Source: Thermoleophilaceae bacterium (GTDB lineage Bacteria > Actinomycetota > Thermoleophilia > Solirubrobacterales > Thermoleophilaceae). From it: 64,000 nt of DNA. Location of the stretch: contig JAUJOA010000007.1 in the NCBI GenBank assembly GCA_030447875.1, positions 1 through 64,000 of the forward strand. Direction: 5' to 3'. Shown here one piece after another: positions 9,901 through 18,772 of this stretch. Positions within the stretch are counted from its first letter, which is position 1. Each line of letters starts with the position of its first letter. The position numbers and the translations under genes are program-made. The notes under the pieces are model-generated. The model searched no databases. It worked only from the letters and a program-made list of their open reading frames with translations, and had not been told where the DNA came from.

Positions 9901-11361
9901 CTAGCCTCCGGGGCCGCCGCCTTGGGGCGGGACGCCCTGGGGAGGAACACCCTGCGGCGGGACGCCCTGAGGAGGTGCGCCTTGGGGCGGCACGCCCTGG
10001 GGAGGAGCACCTTGCGGCGGGGCACCCGGCGGCACGCCCTGCGGAGGTGCACCCTGCGGAGGAGCACCCTGTGGCGGGACGCCCTGGGGAGGAGCGCCTT
10101 GTGGCGGGACACCCTGCGGAGGCGCGCCCTGCGGTGGGGCGCCCTGGGGAGGAGCGCCGCCGGGCGGAGCGCCCGGGGCCGGCTGGCTCTCCGGCTCGGG
10201 GCCGTTCTTGCAACCCTGGACGACGTAGTCCTCGGCGCAGACGGTCTCCTCGGTGGACTTCTTCTGGAAGTCCTCGATGAAGTCGTTCAGGACCTCCTGC
10301 TCGCGTTGCGAGCGGAGGATGTCGGTGATCGCCTCGCGTGACTCCTCGAGCGACTGCTGCTCGGCCGGCGTGACGTCTGTGACACGAAAGACGTAGAAGC
10401 CGAACTCGGTCTCGATGGGACCGACGAGCTCACCCTCCTCGGCGTCGAAGACGGCCTGGTCGAGCGCCATCTCCTGCTGCCCCGGCTCGACGTCCTCGAG
10501 CTTGCCGCCGTTCGATCGCGACGCCTGGTCGCTCGAGTACTTCTTGGCGACCGCAGCGAAGTTGCCGTCGTCCTCGAGCTCCTCGAGGGCCTTTTCGGCG
10601 TCCTCCTCCTTGTCGGTGAGGACGACCTCCAGATCGCGCTGCTCGGGCTTCCCGATCGGAGGCCGCTCCTTGTTCTCCTCGTAGTACTTCTGGATGTCGG
10701 CATCCGAGATCTCGGGGGCGGCTTCGACGACCGACTCGCGGATCTTGTTCGACAGCAGGTCGAGCCGGACCTGGAACAGCAGGTCCTCCTCGGTCCGGCC
10801 GGATTCCTCCACGAACTTCTGGAAGTCCTCGTCGTTGGGGAACGACTGCTCCTTGAGCTCCGTGAACTGCTGCTGGACCTCCGCGTCGGAGAGCTCGACG
10901 TTGCGCTCCTCGGCCTCCTGCTCGATCGCCTCGGCCTGGATGAGGAACTGCATGACCTGACCCTTGAGCGCGTCGTACTCCTGCTGGCACTGCTGCTTGA
11001 GCTCCTCAGGACTCGGCGTCGGCGGCGGCTGCTGGCCCTCCGCGGGCGGGACCTGAGCCTGCTGCTCCTTCGAAGCGATGCACCGCTCGAAGCCCGGCGG
11101 ATCCGGCGCCACGACCTCGCCCCCGGCCCCAGGCGGCTGCTGGCTCTTGGCGGCGGCGGCCAGCCAGCGGTCGAACTCCGACTTCTCGATCGGGGCGTCG
11201 CCCACCTTGGCCACCGAGTTCGACGGCACGTCGCTTCCGCATCCGGCGAACGCGAGGCTTGCGATCACGCCGGTCGCGGCCAGCGCGGCCACGCGCTTGG
11301 CACCGCGGCGGCGCACGGCGGCGGCAAGGGTGTCGAGGCGGAAGCGGTTCTTCACAGGCAA
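9901..11361 (-). CDS. SurA/PrsA-like parvulin peptidyl-prolyl isomerase, secreted lipoprotein
   Basis: This is an extracytoplasmic folding chaperone of 486 residues. The N-terminus has basic residues, a hydrophobic core (VAALAATGVIASLAFAGC) and a probable lipobox ending AGC at about residue 41, so it is likely lipid-anchored. A SurA N-domain-like helical part follows (VAKVGDAPIEKSEFDRWLAA, then QFLIQAEAIEQEAEERNVEL). The parvulin isomerase domain spans about residues 255-345 (RDLEVVLTDKEEDAEKAL, DQASRSNGGKLEDVEPGQQ, GELVGPIETEFGFYVFRV). The last 85 or so residues are a low-complexity tail with 15 PPQG motifs, unusual for the family. It lies between mfd and mazG on the same strand. Confidence 0.88.
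   Translation of the reverse strand: MPVKNRFRLDTLAAAVRRRGAKRVAALAATGVIASLAFAGCGSDVPSNSVAKVGDAPIEKSEFDRWLAAAAKSQQPPGAGGEVVAPDPPGFERCIASKEQQAQVPPAEGQQPPPTPSPEELKQQCQQEYDALKGQVMQFLIQAEAIEQEAEERNVELSDAEVQQQFTELKEQSFPNDEDFQKFVEESGRTEEDLLFQVRLDLLSNKIRESVVEAAPEISDADIQKYYEENKERPPIGKPEQRDLEVVLTDKEEDAEKALEELEDDGNFAAVAKKYSSDQASRSNGGKLEDVEPGQQEMALDQAVFDAEEGELVGPIETEFGFYVFRVTDVTPAEQQSLEESREAITDILRSQREQEVLNDFIEDFQKKSTEETVCAEDYVVQGCKNGPEPESQPAPGAPPGGAPPQGAPPQGAPPQGVPPQGAPPQGVPPQGAPPQGAPPQGVPPGAPPQGAPPQGVPPQGAPPQGVPPQGVPPQGVPPQGGGPGG
9919..10152 (-). repeat. coding repeat, 15 copies of PPQG(A/V) in the SurA-like tail
   Basis: The 3' end of the SurA-like gene is a 15-bp coding repeat giving PPQGA and PPQGV units, with one shortened PPGA unit in the middle. 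The 15-nt periodicity keeps the frame. Such proline-rich tails may span cell wall. Repeat arrays like this can also vary in copy number between strains. Confidence 0.9.
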
Positions 11362-11475
11362 GTCTTATCTAGCGGCGCGCACTTAAGGGCGCGTAAAGCG
11401 GGGCCGTTACGCCCCCTGCGCCCGGCCTGGCGCCGCGGCGGCCAGATCCCGGCGAGGGATGGTAGCGGACACCGT

Positions 11476-14400
11476 TCAGGTCGCGGCCGGTTCGGTGGCG
11501 ACCTTGAGGATCGCCTCGGCGGCCGCGACGATCGCCGGCAGCCGTGCGGCCGGGTCGTCGGGCACGCGGACCGTGACGGTGCTTCGACCCGACTCGAAGG
11601 CGGACTCGGGGAGCTCCTCACGAAGCGCGGCCACCCCCGCGGCCTCCAGCTCGATCGGGGACACCGCGAGCCGGCCCGCTCGGAAGCTGACCGCCTTGGC
11701 GCCGGCCGCCCCGAGCTTGATGCGCGCGTCCTGGACGCGAATCAGATCGTCGAGCGGCTCCGGGATCGGCCCGAAGCGATCCTCGAGCTCCTCCCGGAGG
11801 AGGATCAGGTCCGCGACCTCCCGCGCTCCGGCCACCCGCCGGTGGACTTCGATCTTCGCCGCCTCGTAGGCGACGTAGTCGGCGGGGACGTACGCGTTGA
11901 CGGCCACGTCCATCCTGACGGGCTCGGGCGCCTCGTCGGCGGATGTGCCGGCGAGCTCCGCCACCGCCTGGTCGAGCATGCCCACGTAGAGCTCGAAGCC
12001 GACCGCGGCCACGTGACCGGACTGCTCGTCGCCGAGCAAGTTGCCGGCGCCGCGGAGCTCGAGATCGCGCATGGCGATCTTGAACCCCGAGCCGAGCTCC
12101 GTGTAGTCGGACAGCGTGGCCAGCCGCGCCGCGGCCTCCTCGGTGAGGACCGCGGACGACGGATAGAGCAGGTACGCGTGGGCGCGCTCGCGCGAGCGCC
12201 CGACGCGCCCCCTGATCTGGTACAGCTGCGCCAGCCCCATGTGGTCGGCGCGCTCGACGATCAGCGTGTTGGCGCTCGGGATGTCGAGGCCGGCCTCGAC
12301 GATCGTGGTGCACACGAGCACGTCGGCCTCGCCGCGAAGGAACTCCATCATCGCCGGCTCGAGCCGCTTCTCGTCCATCTGGCCGTGGGCGACCGCGACC
12401 CGCGCCTCCGGGCACATGGCGCGCACGCGCTCGGCGGTCTCGTCGATCGTCTCCACGCGGTTGTGGATGAAGAACGCCTGGCCCCCGCGGCGGCGCTCGC
12501 GCTCGATCGCCTGCTTGACGAGCTCCTCGTCGTACTCGCCCACGTACGTGCGCACCGGGCGCCGCCCCTCCGGCGGCGTCTCGATCACCGAGATGTCGCG
12601 CAGGCCGGCGAGCGACATCTGAAGCGTGCGCGGGATCGGCGTGGCCGACATCGACAGCACGTCCACGCGGAGCCGAAGCTGGCGCAGGAGCTCCTTCTGC
12701 TTGACGCCGAAGCGCTGCTCCTCGTCGACGATCAGGAGCCCCAGGTCCTTCGGGCGCACGTCGCGTGAGAGCAGGCGATGCGTCCCGATCAGGATGTCCA
12801 CGCGGCCGTCGGCGAAGCCCTTGAGCGCGCCGGTCACATCACGCTGAGAGCGAAAGCGCGAAGCCACCTCGATCGTGAACGGGTAGTCGCGCAGGCGCTC
12901 CGTGAACGTGCCGAAGTGTTGCTGCGCGAGAACCGTGGTCGGGACCAGGAACATCACCTGCTTGCCCTCGGCCGCGGCCTTGAACGCACCTCGGAGGGCG
13001 ACCTCGGTCTTCCCGTATCCCACGTCGCCGCAGATCAGCCGGTCCATCGGCCGGGCCTCCTCCATGTCCCCCTTGACGTGCTCGATCGCCTCGAGCTGGT
13101 CGGACGTCTCGCGGTACGGGAAGGCGTTCTCGAACTCCATCTGCCACTCGCCGTCCCCCGCGAACGCGTGACCCGCTCGGCGTCGCCGCTCCGCGTAGAG
13201 GTTGATCAGCTCGCCCGCCAGCGCGTGAGCCGCGCGGCGGGCGCGCAGCTTCATCTGCTCCCACTGCTTGCCGCCGAGCTTCGAGAGCGGCGGGTCGCCG
13301 GCCTCGGCGCCGACGTAGCGGCTGACCTTGTGCAGTTGATCCGAGGGCACGAAGACTCGATCGCCGCCGCGGTACTCGAGCTCGAGATAGTCGCGGGTGA
13401 TGCCGCCCACGCTCTTCGTCTCGAAGCCGGTGAAGAGGGCGATGCCGTGGTCCTCGTGCACCACCGCGTCGCCCGCACGCAGGTCGGTGAAGGAGGCGAT
13501 CGTGCCACGCCCTCCTCCGGGGCCCGAGCGCGGCTCCGCACGGCGGCGGCGAAGCAGCCGGTGCTCCGGAAGGATCGCGAGCTTGAGGCCGGGGGCCAGG
13601 AAGCCCTCGCGGAGGCTGGCGGCGGCGAACAGGACCCCCGGCTCGGGCGGAGCCGCCCGCCCGTCGAGGAACGCCGCCCTGACGCGTGCGAGGTTGTACT
13701 GCGCGCGCTCGGCCTCGCCGCGGCGCGCCCAGGCGACCACCGTCCGGTAACCCGAGCGGACCAGCTTCTCGAGCTCGGCCTCCGCCTCCCCCAGGGACTT
13801 GGCCGCCGTGTCGGCGGCCTGGGCTCGGAAGAAATGGGGCTGATCGCCCGAGATGCTCGAGAGGCGGAGCGCGGTGCGCGCGTCGAGCGCGGCGGTGAGG
13901 TCGTCGGGAGGGACGTAGAGGTGATGCGCCTCGGCGTCGTGGAAGCTCGTAGTGACGTCCTCCCAGTGATCGGAGATCGACGGTCCGAGCTCCTCCTCGG
14001 CGGCGATCGCGACGAGCGAGCTGTCGGGAAGGAGCGAGAGCAGGTCGCGGAAGCGGTCTACCGGGAGCAACTCGGCGATGTCAGGCCGCTCCGCCTCGTC
14101 CTCGAGCGCCGCGATCTCGGCAAGCTCGCGATGCTCGGGCGCCAGCTCCGCGGCGGGTGCTATCTCCACGCGCTCGGCCTCCTCGAGCGAGCGCTGCGTG
14201 AAGGTGGAGAAGAAGGACAGGCGCTCGATCTCCACGTCGAACAACTCGCAGCGCACTGCGCGCTCCTCAGTCGCCGGATAGACGTCGACGATGTCGCCGC
14301 GGAGCGCGAACTGGCCGCGGTCCTCGACCTGGTCGACCCGCTCGTACCCGCAGGCCAAGAGCTGGGAGGCGGTCTCGTCGAGGTCGATGAGCTCCCCGCG

Positions 14401-14844
14401 CTCGAGCGTGAAGCCATGCGGGCGGAGCGCCGGGTCGGGCACCTTCTCCGCCAGTGCCGCTGCCGAGGCCACCACGACCGCCGCCTCGCCGGCGGCCGGG
14501 CGGTCGACCAGCGCGTCGAGCGCCGCCACGCGCAGTCCGACGAGATGCGGAGCCGGCGCGAGGTGCGACTCGTAGCGCACGCCGCGCGAGGGATAGAGGC
14601 GCACGAGCCGCGGCGCCAGGAACGCCTTCAGGTCGGCGGCGAGGTCGCGGGCGCCGCGGTCGTCGCCCGCCACGATCAGCGCCGGCCGGTCGGGCTCTGA
14701 GTCGACCAGCGCCGCGAGCAGGTACGGCCGCATGCTGGCCGAGACGAACACGCGTTGCGGCTCGCCGCCCGCACGAGCGGCGTCGGCGAGACGCGCGACG
14801 GCGTCGTCTTCCTGGGCGTAGGTGAGGAGCTGGCGCAGCGACAT
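11476..14844 (-). CDS. mfd: transcription-repair coupling factor Mfd
   Basis: Mfd removes stalled RNA polymerase from DNA lesions and recruits UvrA. The protein has about 1122 residues from ATG 14844 (MSLRQLLTYAQED). In order: UvrB-like N-terminal module, the CarD-like RNA polymerase-interacting domain (FTDLRAGDAVVHEDHGIALF ... RGGDRVFVPSDQLHKVSRYV), the RecG-like motor with Walker A CGDVGYGKTEVALR, DEEQRFG box, SMSATPIPRTL and VEAGLDIPSANTLI, then the C-terminal TRCF domain. Length is in the normal range. A start nine codons upstream is possible, but MSLRQ is preferred. It runs with pth upstream and the SurA-like gene downstream. Confidence 0.97.
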   Translation of the reverse strand: MSLRQLLTYAQEDDAVARLADAARAGGEPQRVFVSASMRPYLLAALVDSEPDRPALIVAGDDRGARDLAADLKAFLAPRLVRLYPSRGVRYESHLAPAPHLVGLRVAALDALVDRPAAGEAAVVVASAAALAEKVPDPALRPHGFTLERGELIDLDETASQLLACGYERVDQVEDRGQFALRGDIVDVYPATEERAVRCELFDVEIERLSFFSTFTQRSLEEAERVEIAPAAELAPEHRELAEIAALEDEAERPDIAELLPVDRFRDLLSLLPDSSLVAIAAEEELGPSISDHWEDVTTSFHDAEAHHLYVPPDDLTAALDARTALRLSSISGDQPHFFRAQAADTAAKSLGEAEAELEKLVRSGYRTVVAWARRGEAERAQYNLARVRAAFLDGRAAPPEPGVLFAAASLREGFLAPGLKLAILPEHRLLRRRRAEPRSGPGGGRGTIASFTDLRAGDAVVHEDHGIALFTGFETKSVGGITRDYLELEYRGGDRVFVPSDQLHKVSRYVGAEAGDPPLSKLGGKQWEQMKLRARRAAHALAGELINLYAERRRRAGHAFAGDGEWQMEFENAFPYRETSDQLEAIEHVKGDMEEARPMDRLICGDVGYGKTEVALRGAFKAAAEGKQVMFLVPTTVLAQQHFGTFTERLRDYPFTIEVASRFRSQRDVTGALKGFADGRVDILIGTHRLLSRDVRPKDLGLLIVDEEQRFGVKQKELLRQLRLRVDVLSMSATPIPRTLQMSLAGLRDISVIETPPEGRRPVRTYVGEYDEELVKQAIERERRRGGQAFFIHNRVETIDETAERVRAMCPEARVAVAHGQMDEKRLEPAMMEFLRGEADVLVCTTIVEAGLDIPSANTLIVERADHMGLAQLYQIRGRVGRSRERAHAYLLYPSSAVLTEEAAARLATLSDYTELGSGFKIAMRDLELRGAGNLLGDEQSGHVAAVGFELYVGMLDQAVAELAGTSADEAPEPVRMDVAVNAYVPADYVAYEAAKIEVHRRVAGAREVADLILLREELEDRFGPIPEPLDDLIRVQDARIKLGAAGAKAVSFRAGRLAVSPIELEAAGVAALREELPESAFESGRSTVTVRVPDDPAARLPAIVAAAEAILKVATEPAAT

Positions 14845-14892
14845 TGGGCAGCACGAACGACCGCGCTGCACGCGCGGCCGGCAGAGAGGATT

Positions 14893-15480
14893 CTAGGAAG
14901 CCACGATCCGCTCTACCACGTCCGCGGCGCGCTCGATCAGCGCCCGCACGTCGGCCTCCGGCTCGCTGAAGCGACCGAGCACGTGCGCGGATACGACGTT
15001 CGGGTCCGTGGACTCCGGACGCCCGACTCCCACCCTCACGCGGTGGAAGTCCGGGCCGCCCAGCTCACGACTCAGTGACTTGAGTCCGTTGTGCCCGGCC
15101 AGGCCGCCGCCCAGGCGCGCGCGCACCTCGCCGAACGTCAGATCGATCTCGTCATGGATCACGAGCACGCGGTCGAGCGCCACTCCCGTGGCTCCGCGCG
15201 CCGGGCTCGCGGAGCGTCCCGCGTCGTTCATGAACGTCTGCGGCAGCAGCACTCCCACCCGCGGGCCGCCCGGACCGGTGCGGCCGTCCGTGTAGAGGCC
15301 CGCGAAGCGCTTCTTGGCCCGTGGCAGGGTCCACCGTGCGGCCACGGCGCCCGCCACCTCGAAGCCGACGTTATGACGTGTTCGCCCGTAGCGCTCGCCC
15401 GGGTTGCCGAGTCCCACGACCAGCCAATCGACGGGGGCGCTGCCTCCGCCCCCCCGGCCACGCCGGAAGAAGCGGCTCAG
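14893..15480 (-). CDS. pth: peptidyl-tRNA hydrolase
   Basis: Pth releases tRNA from prematurely dissociated peptidyl-tRNA. Motifs are VDWLVVGLGNPGERYGRTRH NVGFEV (catalytic His and Asn), LLPQTFMNDAG, VIHDEIDLTFGEVR, GGLAGHNGLKSL and FHRVRVGVGRP. The first normal start codon, GTG 15417, would cut off the first beta strand just before GLGNPG. The frame stays open to a CTG at 15480 whose last two bases belong to the TGA stop of rplY (CTGA overlap), with GAGGA just upstream. Starting there gives 195 residues, normal for Pth, so I place the start at CTG. The rplY-pth-mfd order is conserved in actinobacteria. Confidence 0.92.
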   Translation of the reverse strand: MSRFFRRGRGGGGSAPVDWLVVGLGNPGERYGRTRHNVGFEVAGAVAARWTLPRAKKRFAGLYTDGRTGPGGPRVGVLLPQTFMNDAGRSASPARGATGVALDRVLVIHDEIDLTFGEVRARLGGGLAGHNGLKSLSRELGGPDFHRVRVGVGRPESTDPNVVSAHVLGRFSEPEADVRALIERAADVVERIVAS

Positions 15481-16160
15481 GAATCCTCGCCGCCGGCCTG
15501 GCCTTCGTCGCCCTCGGCACCCGCTTCGGCCGCCTCTGCCTCGTCGCCCACGAGCTCGGTCTCCTCCTCGACCTCGGGCTCCTCGGCCACCTCGGAGGGC
15601 ACCGTGATGGTTGCGATGATCGTCTCCTCGAGGTCATCGAGGAGCTCCACGCCCTGAGGCGACGTGAGCTCGCTGAGGTGCATGGTGGCCGCCACCTCCA
15701 TGCCGGAGACGTCGGCGACGATGCGCTCGGGAATGTCGGTCGGAAGGGCCTCGATGTTCAGCTCGCGCGTGACGTGTTCGAGCACGCCGCCCTCCTTCAC
15801 CCCCGGAGCATCGTCGGCGCCCTCCAGCTCGACGGCGACGGTCGACTGGATCTTCTCGTCGAGGCGCACCTGCAGCAGGTCGATGTGGAGCAGCTCCGGG
15901 CGGACGGGATGGAGTTGCTGGTCCTTGACGATCACGGGGCGCGACTTCTGCCCGTCGATCTCGACGTCGAGCACGGCCGAGCCCTCCTGCAGCGCCTGGC
16001 GTAGGGCGCGCGAGCCGACCTGGAAGGAGATCGCCTCCCCGTCGCCGCCGCCGTAGAGGATGCCCGGCACGAGGCCGGCACGCCGAAGCCGGCGCGCTGC
16101 GCGCGAGCCGCGCTCGGCACGCTCCTCGACCGCGAGTGATGGGCGCTGCGATGCTGCCAT
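15477..16160 (-). CDS. rplY: 50S ribosomal protein L25/general stress protein Ctc
   Basis: This protein binds 5S rRNA in the large subunit. The 227-residue long (CTC-type) form has an N-terminal L25 domain (GSRAARRLRRAGLVPGILYG, about residues 18-95) and a C-terminal TL5-like domain (VAVELEGADDAPGVKEGGVL, ELNIEALPTDIPERIVADVS). An acidic tail rich in Glu/Ala/Gly ends GGEDS. The start ATG 16160 fits the family. The stop overlaps the proposed CTG start of pth. The divergent ABC1 kinase begins about 47 bases upstream on the other strand. Confidence 0.93.
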   Translation of the reverse strand: MAASQRPSLAVEERAERGSRAARRLRRAGLVPGILYGGGDGEAISFQVGSRALRQALQEGSAVLDVEIDGQKSRPVIVKDQQLHPVRPELLHIDLLQVRLDEKIQSTVAVELEGADDAPGVKEGGVLEHVTRELNIEALPTDIPERIVADVSGMEVAATMHLSELTSPQGVELLDDLEETIIATITVPSEVAEEPEVEEETELVGDEAEAAEAGAEGDEGQAGGEDS

Positions 16161-16207
16161 GACGGCTCGGCAGTGTAGCGAGGGGTGCTCGGTACCCTTG
16201 GCAGCGG

Positions 16208-17626
16208 GTGGCCGAAAAGGACGAGATTCCGACCGGCAGGGTCCGGCGCACCGCCAAGGTCACTCAGGTCGTGGGAAGTCAGGGGGCACGGTACGCGGGC
16301 ACGCGCGCGGCGAACGTGACCCGCTCGCGGGAGCGCGCGAGCGAGCGCCTCGACGAGCGTCACCTCGAGGCGGCGGAGCGGATGGTCGACGCGCTCGGGA
16401 CCATGAAGGGCGCCGCCATGAAGGTCGGCCAGCTCGCCTCCTTCATCGACACCGACTTCCTGCCGCCGGAGTACCGAGAGCTCTACCAGGAGAAGCTCGC
16501 GACGCTGCGCACGTCCGCGCCGCCGATGCCGTGGAGCAAGGTCAAGAAGGTGCTCGACGAGGACTGGGAGGAGCCTGTCGAATCGCTGTTCGAGGACTTC
16601 GAGCACGACGCGGCCGCCGCGGCATCGATCGGGCAGGTGCATCGCGCAGTGCTGCCGGACGGACGCCGCGTGGCGGTCAAGATCCAGTACCCGGGCGTCG
16701 CGAGAGCGCTGCGGGCGGACCTGCAGAACGCGGGGATGATCCTGCGGATGGCGAAGGCGATCGCGCCCGGGCTGGACGCCAAGGCTGCCGCCGAGGAGCT
16801 CAAGGAACGCGTTCTCGAGGAGCTCGACTACGAGTACGAGGGGCAGAACCAGCGCACCTTCGCACGCGCGTACCGCGGCCATCCCTTCGTTCTCGTGCCG
16901 GATGTGGTCAGCCGCCTCTCGACCGGTCGGATCCTGGTGAGCGAATGGGTCGACGGGATGTCGTTCGAGGAGGTCCGCGAGCTGCCCCAGGAGGAGCGCG
17001 ACCGCTTCGGCGAGATCGTCTACCGCTTCTGCTTCGGCTCGATCTACCACCTCCAGCACTTCAACGCCGACGCCCACCCGGGGAACTACCTGCTGATGGC
17101 CGACGGCCGGGTGGCCTTTCTCGACTTCGGCATGACGAAGCAGCTCGACAAGGAGCAGATCGAGCTGGAGATCGCCGCAGTGGAGGCGGTGCTCGAGAAC
17201 GATCCGGAGCGGCTACGGGTCGCGCTCGGTGATCTCGGCTTCCTGCGACGCCCAAAGCGGGTGGACGCCGAGCGGCTGATGGCGCACGTCAGGGAGGTCG
17301 GGGGCTGGTACATGGAGGATCGGGAGTACACGATCGACTCCGAGGTGGTGATGCGCGCGATTGCCGCGGTGTCGGACCCCCGGTCGGACTTCTTCGACCT
17401 GATGCGGCGCGAGAACGTGCCCGCGAACGAGCTGATGGGCCGCCGCATGGAGTCCGGCGTGCTCGCCGTGCTGGGCCAGCTGGGAGCTACCCGCAACTGG
17501 ATGCGGATCGGCCGCGAGTGGTGGTTCGGCGACCAGCCGGCGACCGAGCTCGGCCGGGAGGAATGGGCCTACTTCGAGTCGCGCGGCCAGCGCCGGACCC
17601 GCAAGTTCGCGGCGCGCGACGTGTGA
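16208..17626 (+). CDS. ABC1/UbiB-family atypical kinase
   Basis: A 472-residue protein of the ADCK/UbiB family. Seen in sequence: the family KxGQ motif (AAMKVGQLAS, about residue 78), the Ala-rich loop AAAASIGQVHRAVL that replaces the P-loop, the lysine in RRVAVKIQYPG, the ExD-type ELDYEYEGQNQ, the catalytic HFNADAHPGNYLL and the metal-binding LDFGM. Start is GTG 16208. UbiB-type members support quinone biosynthesis in respiring bacteria. In actinobacteria the substrate is unknown. It lies on the opposite strand between rplY and prs, genes that are often adjacent elsewhere, so it interrupts a conserved block. Confidence 0.85.
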   Translation: MAEKDEIPTGRVRRTAKVTQVVGSQGARYAGTRAANVTRSRERASERLDERHLEAAERMVDALGTMKGAAMKVGQLASFIDTDFLPPEYRELYQEKLATLRTSAPPMPWSKVKKVLDEDWEEPVESLFEDFEHDAAAAASIGQVHRAVLPDGRRVAVKIQYPGVARALRADLQNAGMILRMAKAIAPGLDAKAAAEELKERVLEELDYEYEGQNQRTFARAYRGHPFVLVPDVVSRLSTGRILVSEWVDGMSFEEVRELPQEERDRFGEIVYRFCFGSIYHLQHFNADAHPGNYLLMADGRVAFLDFGMTKQLDKEQIELEIAAVEAVLENDPERLRVALGDLGFLRRPKRVDAERLMAHVREVGGWYMEDREYTIDSEVVMRAIAAVSDPRSDFFDLMRRENVPANELMGRRMESGVLAVLGQLGATRNWMRIGREWWFGDQPATELGREEWAYFESRGQRRTRKFAARDV

Positions 17627-17671
17627 CCGCTCGGCCACGAGGCTCCGAAAACCGAGGAGAGCAAGGACGCA

Positions 17672-17704
17672 GGGGCGAAGCTTTGGTGGGCCAAAGCGAG
17701 CCCC
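17672..17704. terminator. strong hairpin between convergent genes, probable bidirectional terminator
   Basis: GGGGC-GAA-GCTTTGG, loop TGGG, CCAAAGC-GA-GCCCC forms 12 base pairs with small internal loops. It lies between the end of the ABC1 kinase (17626) and the end of prs (17741), as expected for a shared terminator. No T-run follows, so it may be factor-assisted. Confidence 0.5.
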
Positions 17705-17740
17705 GAGGACGCAGCTATCCGACGGTTTGCAGGGGCCTCG

Positions 17741-18772
17741 TCAGAAGAGTTGGTTCTCGCCGGAGAAGATCTCCGAAACCGAATCGTCGGTGAAGATCCG
17801 GCGCACCGAGTCGGTGAGGATGTCCGCGCTCGTGAGCACGTGGATCATGTCCGGCGCGCCGTCGCGTAACGGCACCGTGTCCGTCACCACGATGCTCGAG
17901 AGCGGCGAGGCGGCGAGCGTCTCGAACGCGTTGCCGGAGAAGAGCCCGTGCGTAGCGACCGCGTGGACCTCGGAGGCACCCTCGTCGAGCACGGTCTGCG
18001 CGGCGGCGGCGAGCGTTCCCCCCGTGTCGATGATGTCGTCGACGATCACTGCGGTCTTCCCGGTGACCTCGCCGATCACGTAGCCGATCTCGGCCACCTC
18101 CTGCGCGGGCCGCTCCTTCTCGAGCAGGGCGTAGCGGGCACCGATCTTCTGCGCGAACTTGCGCGTGAGCTTCACGCGGCCGGCGTCGGGCGAGATGATC
18201 ACGATGTCGGCGGCGTCCGCGATCTGGTCCTTGACGTACTGGGTGAGGACCGGCATCGCGGTCATGTGGTCCACCGGCTTCGAGAAGAAGCCCTGCATCT
18301 GGCCGGCGTGCAGGTCCATGGTGAGCAGGCGGTCGATGCCGGCCGTCTCGAGCATCTTCGCCACGAGCCGGGCGGTTATGGGCTCACGCGGCGCGGACTT
18401 CTTGTCCTGGCGCGAGTAGCCGTACCACGGAGAGACCGCGATCACCCGGTGCGCCGAGGCGCCTACCGCCGCCTCGACCATCACGAGCAGCTCCATCAGG
18501 GCGTCGTTCACCGTCAGGCCCTCCCGCTCGGAGCCGGCGGTGGACTGGACGATGAAGATGTCGGCGCCGCGGATCGACTCCTGGTAACGGCAGTAGACCT
18601 CGCCGTCGGTGAACGTCTTGAGGCCCGCGTCGGTGAGGTCGACCCCCAGCCGCGAGGCGATCTTCTGCCCGAGATCTCCGCTCGCCCGACCCGCGGCGAC
18701 CATCATCCGCTTGTCGTAGCCGATCGGGAGGCTCGACTGAACCGGAAGTGCTTCGGTCTCCAGGCTGCTCAT
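17741..18772 (-). CDS. prs: ribose-phosphate pyrophosphokinase (PRPP synthetase)
   Basis: The enzyme transfers pyrophosphate from ATP to ribose 5-phosphate, giving PRPP for nucleotide, His and Trp synthesis. The 343-residue protein has a slightly extended N-terminus, then KTFTDGEVYCRYQESIRGAD, the ATP-binding YGYSRQDKKSAPREPI, DLHAGQMQGFF, and the PRPP-binding loop AVIVDDIIDTGGTLAAAA. The catalytic flexible-loop basic residues (GRVKLTRKFAQKIG region) are present. Its ATG overlaps the glmU stop by four bases, so the pair is translationally coupled. Confidence 0.96.
   Translation of the reverse strand: MSSLETEALPVQSSLPIGYDKRMMVAAGRASGDLGQKIASRLGVDLTDAGLKTFTDGEVYCRYQESIRGADIFIVQSTAGSEREGLTVNDALMELLVMVEAAVGASAHRVIAVSPWYGYSRQDKKSAPREPITARLVAKMLETAGIDRLLTMDLHAGQMQGFFSKPVDHMTAMPVLTQYVKDQIADAADIVIISPDAGRVKLTRKFAQKIGARYALLEKERPAQEVAEIGYVIGEVTGKTAVIVDDIIDTGGTLAAAAQTVLDEGASEVHAVATHGLFSGNAFETLAASPLSSIVVTDTVPLRDGAPDMIHVLTSADILTDSVRRIFTDDSVSEIFSGENQLF

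Noticed and set aside
12778-14700. 640-codon plus-strand open frame
   Set aside because: Entirely opposite mfd. No domain recognised.
17627-17740. riboswitch
   Set aside because: The hairpin is between the 3' ends of convergent genes, so it is better explained as a terminator.
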